NCBI GenBank assembly: GCA_027489295.1
Contig: JAIYAA010000297.1
Coordinates: forward strand, 1 to 15,746
Direction: 5' to 3'
DNA: 15,746 bases
Origin: Sphingomonadales bacterium
GTDB lineage: Bacteria > Pseudomonadota > Alphaproteobacteria > Sphingomonadales > Sphingomonadaceae
The position numbers and the translations under genes are program-made. This document shows, piece after piece, positions 13,808 through 15,746 of the stretch. Positions within the stretch are counted from its first letter, which is position 1. Every line of letters begins with the position of its first letter. Under the pieces are notes generated by a model, which made no database searches, was not told where the DNA came from, and saw nothing but the letters and a program-made list of their open reading frames with translations.

Positions 13808-13872
13808 CGGGGGGACGAGGCGGGACCGATCCGGTGGCCGCCGATCCGATTGCGCGAGCAGGAAGGACGGAC

Positions 13873-14283
13873 ATGGAAATCGTACGCAAGCAGGACCAGA
13901 AGACGGTCGACGGGCCCGAGGCCTATTTCACCGGCACGGCGACGATCACCGGCCAGTTCCAGCGCGAAGCCCCCTCGCGCGTCTCCGGTGCGATCGTCCA
14001 TTTCGAACCGGGGGCCCGTACCGCCTGGCACACCCACCCGGCCGGACAGACGCTGATCGTGACCGAAGGTGTGGGCTGGACCCAGATTGCGGGCGGGCCG
14101 AAACTGGAATTCCATGCCGGCGATATCCTGTGGTGCCCGGCGGACAAGAAGCACTGGCACGGCGCGACGGCCGATGCGGCGATGACCCATATCGCGGTTC
14201 AGGAGTCGGTCGATGGGTCCCCCGTCACCTGGCTCGAGAAGGTGACCGACGCCGACTATCTCGCCCCGCTCGGCGGAAGGTGA
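13873..14283 (+). CDS. Small cupin protein, (R)-mandelonitrile lyase type
   Basis: A single-domain cupin of 136 residues. The metal ligands His53, His55, Gln59 and His94 are all present (AWHTHPAGQT and ADKKHWHG), and as far as I recall they fall at the same positions as in the manganese-dependent cupin hydroxynitrile lyases of Acidobacteria (GtHNL). Those enzymes make or split cyanohydrins such as mandelonitrile into aldehyde and cyanide; whether that is the physiological reaction of this wider family is not settled. AGGAAGGA lies just upstream of the ATG. The gene diverges from the LysR gene across an operator-bearing spacer and is followed after 128 bases by an aldo/keto reductase gene. An in-frame extension to 13738 lacks a ribosome-binding site and runs over the operator, so it is rejected. 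It is probably cytoplasmic, without a signal peptide. Confidence 0.88.
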   Translation: MEIVRKQDQKTVDGPEAYFTGTATITGQFQREAPSRVSGAIVHFEPGARTAWHTHPAGQTLIVTEGVGWTQIAGGPKLEFHAGDILWCPADKKHWHGATADAAMTHIAVQESVDGSPVTWLEKVTDADYLAPLGGR

Positions 14284-14342
14284 TCCCGGCCTGGGCCCCG
14301 GAAGTTCGCGCCGGCGGCGAGCTGCGCCGCCCGCCTGACGGG

Positions 14343-14357
14343 GGGACCGGTGGTCCC
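14343..14357. repeat. Inverted repeat in cupin-reductase spacer
   Basis: GGGACC (14343-14348), GGT, GGTCCC (14352-14357) is a perfect six-base-arm palindrome, midway in the 128-base spacer between the cupin and aldo/keto reductase genes. It has no T-run. It might be an mRNA hairpin that separates the two cistrons or a protein-binding site; neither is shown. Confidence 0.35.
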
Positions 14358-14411
14358 GCCGCATGCAACAGCCCGGCGAGGCGAAGCGCCCGCCGGCAAA
14401 AGGAACACGCC

Positions 14412-15296
14412 ATGATCCTCGATGAACAATACACGCTCGCCAATGGCGTGACGATCCCGAAGCTGGGCCTCGGCACTTGGCGGATCGATGACGATGCGGT
14501 CGCCGCGGTGGTGCGCGAGGCCGCCGCGATCGGCTATCGCCACATCGACACGGCGCAGGCCTATGGCAATGAACGGGGTGTCGGCGAGGGGCTGCGCGCT
14601 TCCGGCCTCGCCCGCGACGCGCTGTTCCTCACCACCAAGCTCGTAGCCGAATCCAAGACCCGCGTCGATGCCGCCCGGCGCATCGATGAGTCGCTGCGGC
14701 TGATCGGGCTCGATCATATCGACCTGATGCTGATCCACAGCCCGCAGCCCTGGGCCGAGTTTCGCGCGGGCGGCGATTACGACGCCGGCAATCTCGAGGC
14801 GTGGCGCGCGCTGGAGGATGCGCTCGCCGCCGGCAAGGTTCGCGCGATCGGTGTTTCCAACTTCGAGCGCGCGGACCTCGACAACCTGCTGGCGCACGGA
14901 TCGGTCGCGCCGGCGGTGAACCAGGTCCTCGCGCATGTCGGCGCAACGCCGTTCGACCTGATCGACTATTGCCGGAGCAAGGGGGTGCTGGTGCAGGCCT
15001 ATTCGCCCGTCGCGCATGGCGCCGCCCTGGACGATGCCGCGCTCGGCGCGATGGCGGCCCGCTACGGCGTGGGCGTCGCGCAGCTCTGCATCCGCTACTG
15101 CCTGCAGCTCGGGCTCCAGCCCCTCCCCAAGACGGCGACACCGGCGCATCTGCGCAGCAACGCCGAGCTCGATTTCGTGATCAGCGAGGCGGACATGGCG
15201 GTGCTCCAGCAGGCGCGGCGCACGGACTATGGCGCGGCCAGCGCCTTTCCCGTGTTCGGCAAGACGCGCCAGCCGGCCGCAGAGGCGCGGACCTAG
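14412..15296 (+). CDS. Aldo/keto reductase
   Basis: A 294-residue NADPH-dependent aldo/keto reductase of normal length. The catalytic tetrad is intact: Asp46, Tyr51, Lys76 and His109 (RHIDTAQAYGNE, TTKLV, LMLIHSP). LGLGTWR near residue 18, the GKVRAIGVSNF segment and the nucleotide-binding LPKTATPAHLRSN near the C-terminus complete the (alpha/beta)8 barrel signature. It resembles the 2,5-diketogluconate reductase/methylglyoxal reductase branch, which reduces small reactive aldehydes and ketones in the cytoplasm; the exact substrate is unknown. AAAAGGAA precedes the ATG by seven bases. The frame stays open upstream to 14130 only because of GC-rich sequence. It probably shares a transcript with the cupin gene, so one would be a carbonyl-releasing and the other a carbonyl-reducing activity, which is inference. 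Confidence 0.94.
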   Translation: MILDEQYTLANGVTIPKLGLGTWRIDDDAVAAVVREAAAIGYRHIDTAQAYGNERGVGEGLRASGLARDALFLTTKLVAESKTRVDAARRIDESLRLIGLDHIDLMLIHSPQPWAEFRAGGDYDAGNLEAWRALEDALAAGKVRAIGVSNFERADLDNLLAHGSVAPAVNQVLAHVGATPFDLIDYCRSKGVLVQAYSPVAHGAALDDAALGAMAARYGVGVAQLCIRYCLQLGLQPLPKTATPAHLRSNAELDFVISEADMAVLQQARRTDYGAASAFPVFGKTRQPAAEART

Positions 15297-15334
15297 GCGG
15301 GGCACCGGCGTACGCTGCGCGCCTAAGAGGCAAC

Positions 15335-15746
15335 ATGGCATTCCATCGATCCGACTTCGCCGATCTCAACGCCTTTCTGGCGATCGCGCGGCACCGCAGC
15401 CTCCGGCGCGCCGGACTGGAACTGGGCGTGAGCGCCTCCGCGCTCAGTCACGCGCTGAAGGGGCTGGAGGCGCGCCTCGGCGTGCGGCTGCTGAACCGCA
15501 CCAATCGCAGCATCACGCTGACGGCGGCGGGGGAGACGCTGCAGGCGGAGATCGCCCGCCCGTTCGCCACGATCATCGAGGCGACCGAGGCGCTCAACCA
15601 TTTCCGCGAAACGCCCGCCGGGCGGATCCGCCTGAACGTCGCCGAACATGCCGCGGCATTGGTGCTCGCGCCGGTGCTGCCCGTGTTCCTCGAACGCTAT
15701 CCTGACATGGCCGTGGACCTGTGCGTCTCGAACCAGATGGTCGATA
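15335..15746 (+). CDS. LysR family transcriptional regulator, 5' part (runs off right edge)
   Basis: The first 137 codons of a LysR-type regulator are present, with no stop before the window ends. The winged helix-turn-helix (residues 4-62: DLNAFLAIARHRSLRRAGLELG, SALSHALKGLEARLGVRLLNRTNRSITLTAAGE) and the start of the effector domain (PAGRIRLNVAEH ... LAPVLPVFLERYPD) are complete. Aligned without gaps to the LysR protein encoded at 12813-13721, about 81 of 137 residues are identical by my count, so the two are close paralogues. AAGAGG lies five bases before the ATG. It follows the aldo/keto reductase gene by 38 bases on the same strand and may be co-transcribed with it. I find no TGAGC-N3-GCTCA palindrome in the 38-base spacer. 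Confidence 0.93.
   Translation, partial: MAFHRSDFADLNAFLAIARHRSLRRAGLELGVSASALSHALKGLEARLGVRLLNRTNRSITLTAAGETLQAEIARPFATIIEATEALNHFRETPAGRIRLNVAEHAAALVLAPVLPVFLERYPDMAVDLCVSNQMVD

Noticed and set aside
13738..13872. In-frame extension of the cupin gene to 13738
   Set aside because: It would begin beside the operator and read through the divergent promoter region; AGGAAGGA right before 13873 decides the start.
1..15746. tRNA, rRNA, CRISPR array, insertion sequence, toxin-antitoxin or phage gene
   Set aside because: No tandem repeat-spacer pattern, transposase motif, terminal repeats or RNA-gene-like stretch was seen; the spacers are short and accounted for.

Overview
The window looks like chromosomal DNA of a GC-rich alphaproteobacterium, most likely a sphingomonad (Sphingomonas/Novosphingobium-like). 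The evidence is the strong G/C third-position bias, the two large TonB-dependent receptors, and the receptor - flavin halogenase - SapC - DUF6445 cassette, an arrangement familiar from Sphingomonadales and Caulobacterales. The genus call is inference. I see no rRNA, tRNA, CRISPR array, insertion sequence or prophage gene.

Region A (1-4905, + strand) is a receptor/modification cassette. It holds the 3' part of a TonB-dependent receptor, a strong hairpin, a flavin-dependent halogenase of the tryptophan halogenase family, a SapC-family protein, and a DUF6445 protein with an H-x-D...H...R iron/2-oxoglutarate-type motif whose start overlaps the sapC stop. The natural substrate of such cassettes is not known to me; modification of a peptide or another receptor ligand is a plausible guess.

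Region B (13721 back to 4967, - strand) is a run of seven co-directional genes: a LysR regulator, a short ModE-like winged-helix regulator, a second TonB-dependent receptor, a three-gene molybdenum hydroxylase ([2Fe-2S] subunit, Tat-exported molybdopterin subunit, membrane-anchored triheme cytochrome c), and an exported cyclophilin-like-fold protein. The enzyme genes predict a periplasmic molybdoenzyme that oxidises an aldehyde or N-heterocycle and passes electrons to the respiratory chain through cytochrome c.

Region C (13722-15746, + strand) diverges from the LysR gene: a small cupin with the complete metal-ligand set of manganese-type (R)-mandelonitrile lyases, an aldo/keto reductase with an intact catalytic tetrad, and the 5' end of a second LysR gene about 59% identical to the first.

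The most interesting signal is regulatory. A LysR-type palindrome, TGAGC-N3-GCTCA (a T-N11-A box), occurs three times, always upstream of a gene start: in the LysR/cupin divergent spacer, before the molybdenum hydroxylase operon, and before the cyclophilin-like gene. In each case a -10-like hexamer lies with its centre 56.5 bp from the box centre. Two of the boxes contain the stop codon of the preceding gene. This ties cupin/reductase, molybdoenzyme and cyclophilin-like protein into one predicted regulon, perhaps for reactive aldehydes or cyanohydrins. Separately, a CTTTATAT-N8-ATATAAAG palindrome resembling ModE operators lies just upstream of the second receptor and just downstream of the ModE-like gene, suggesting a molybdenum-status input.
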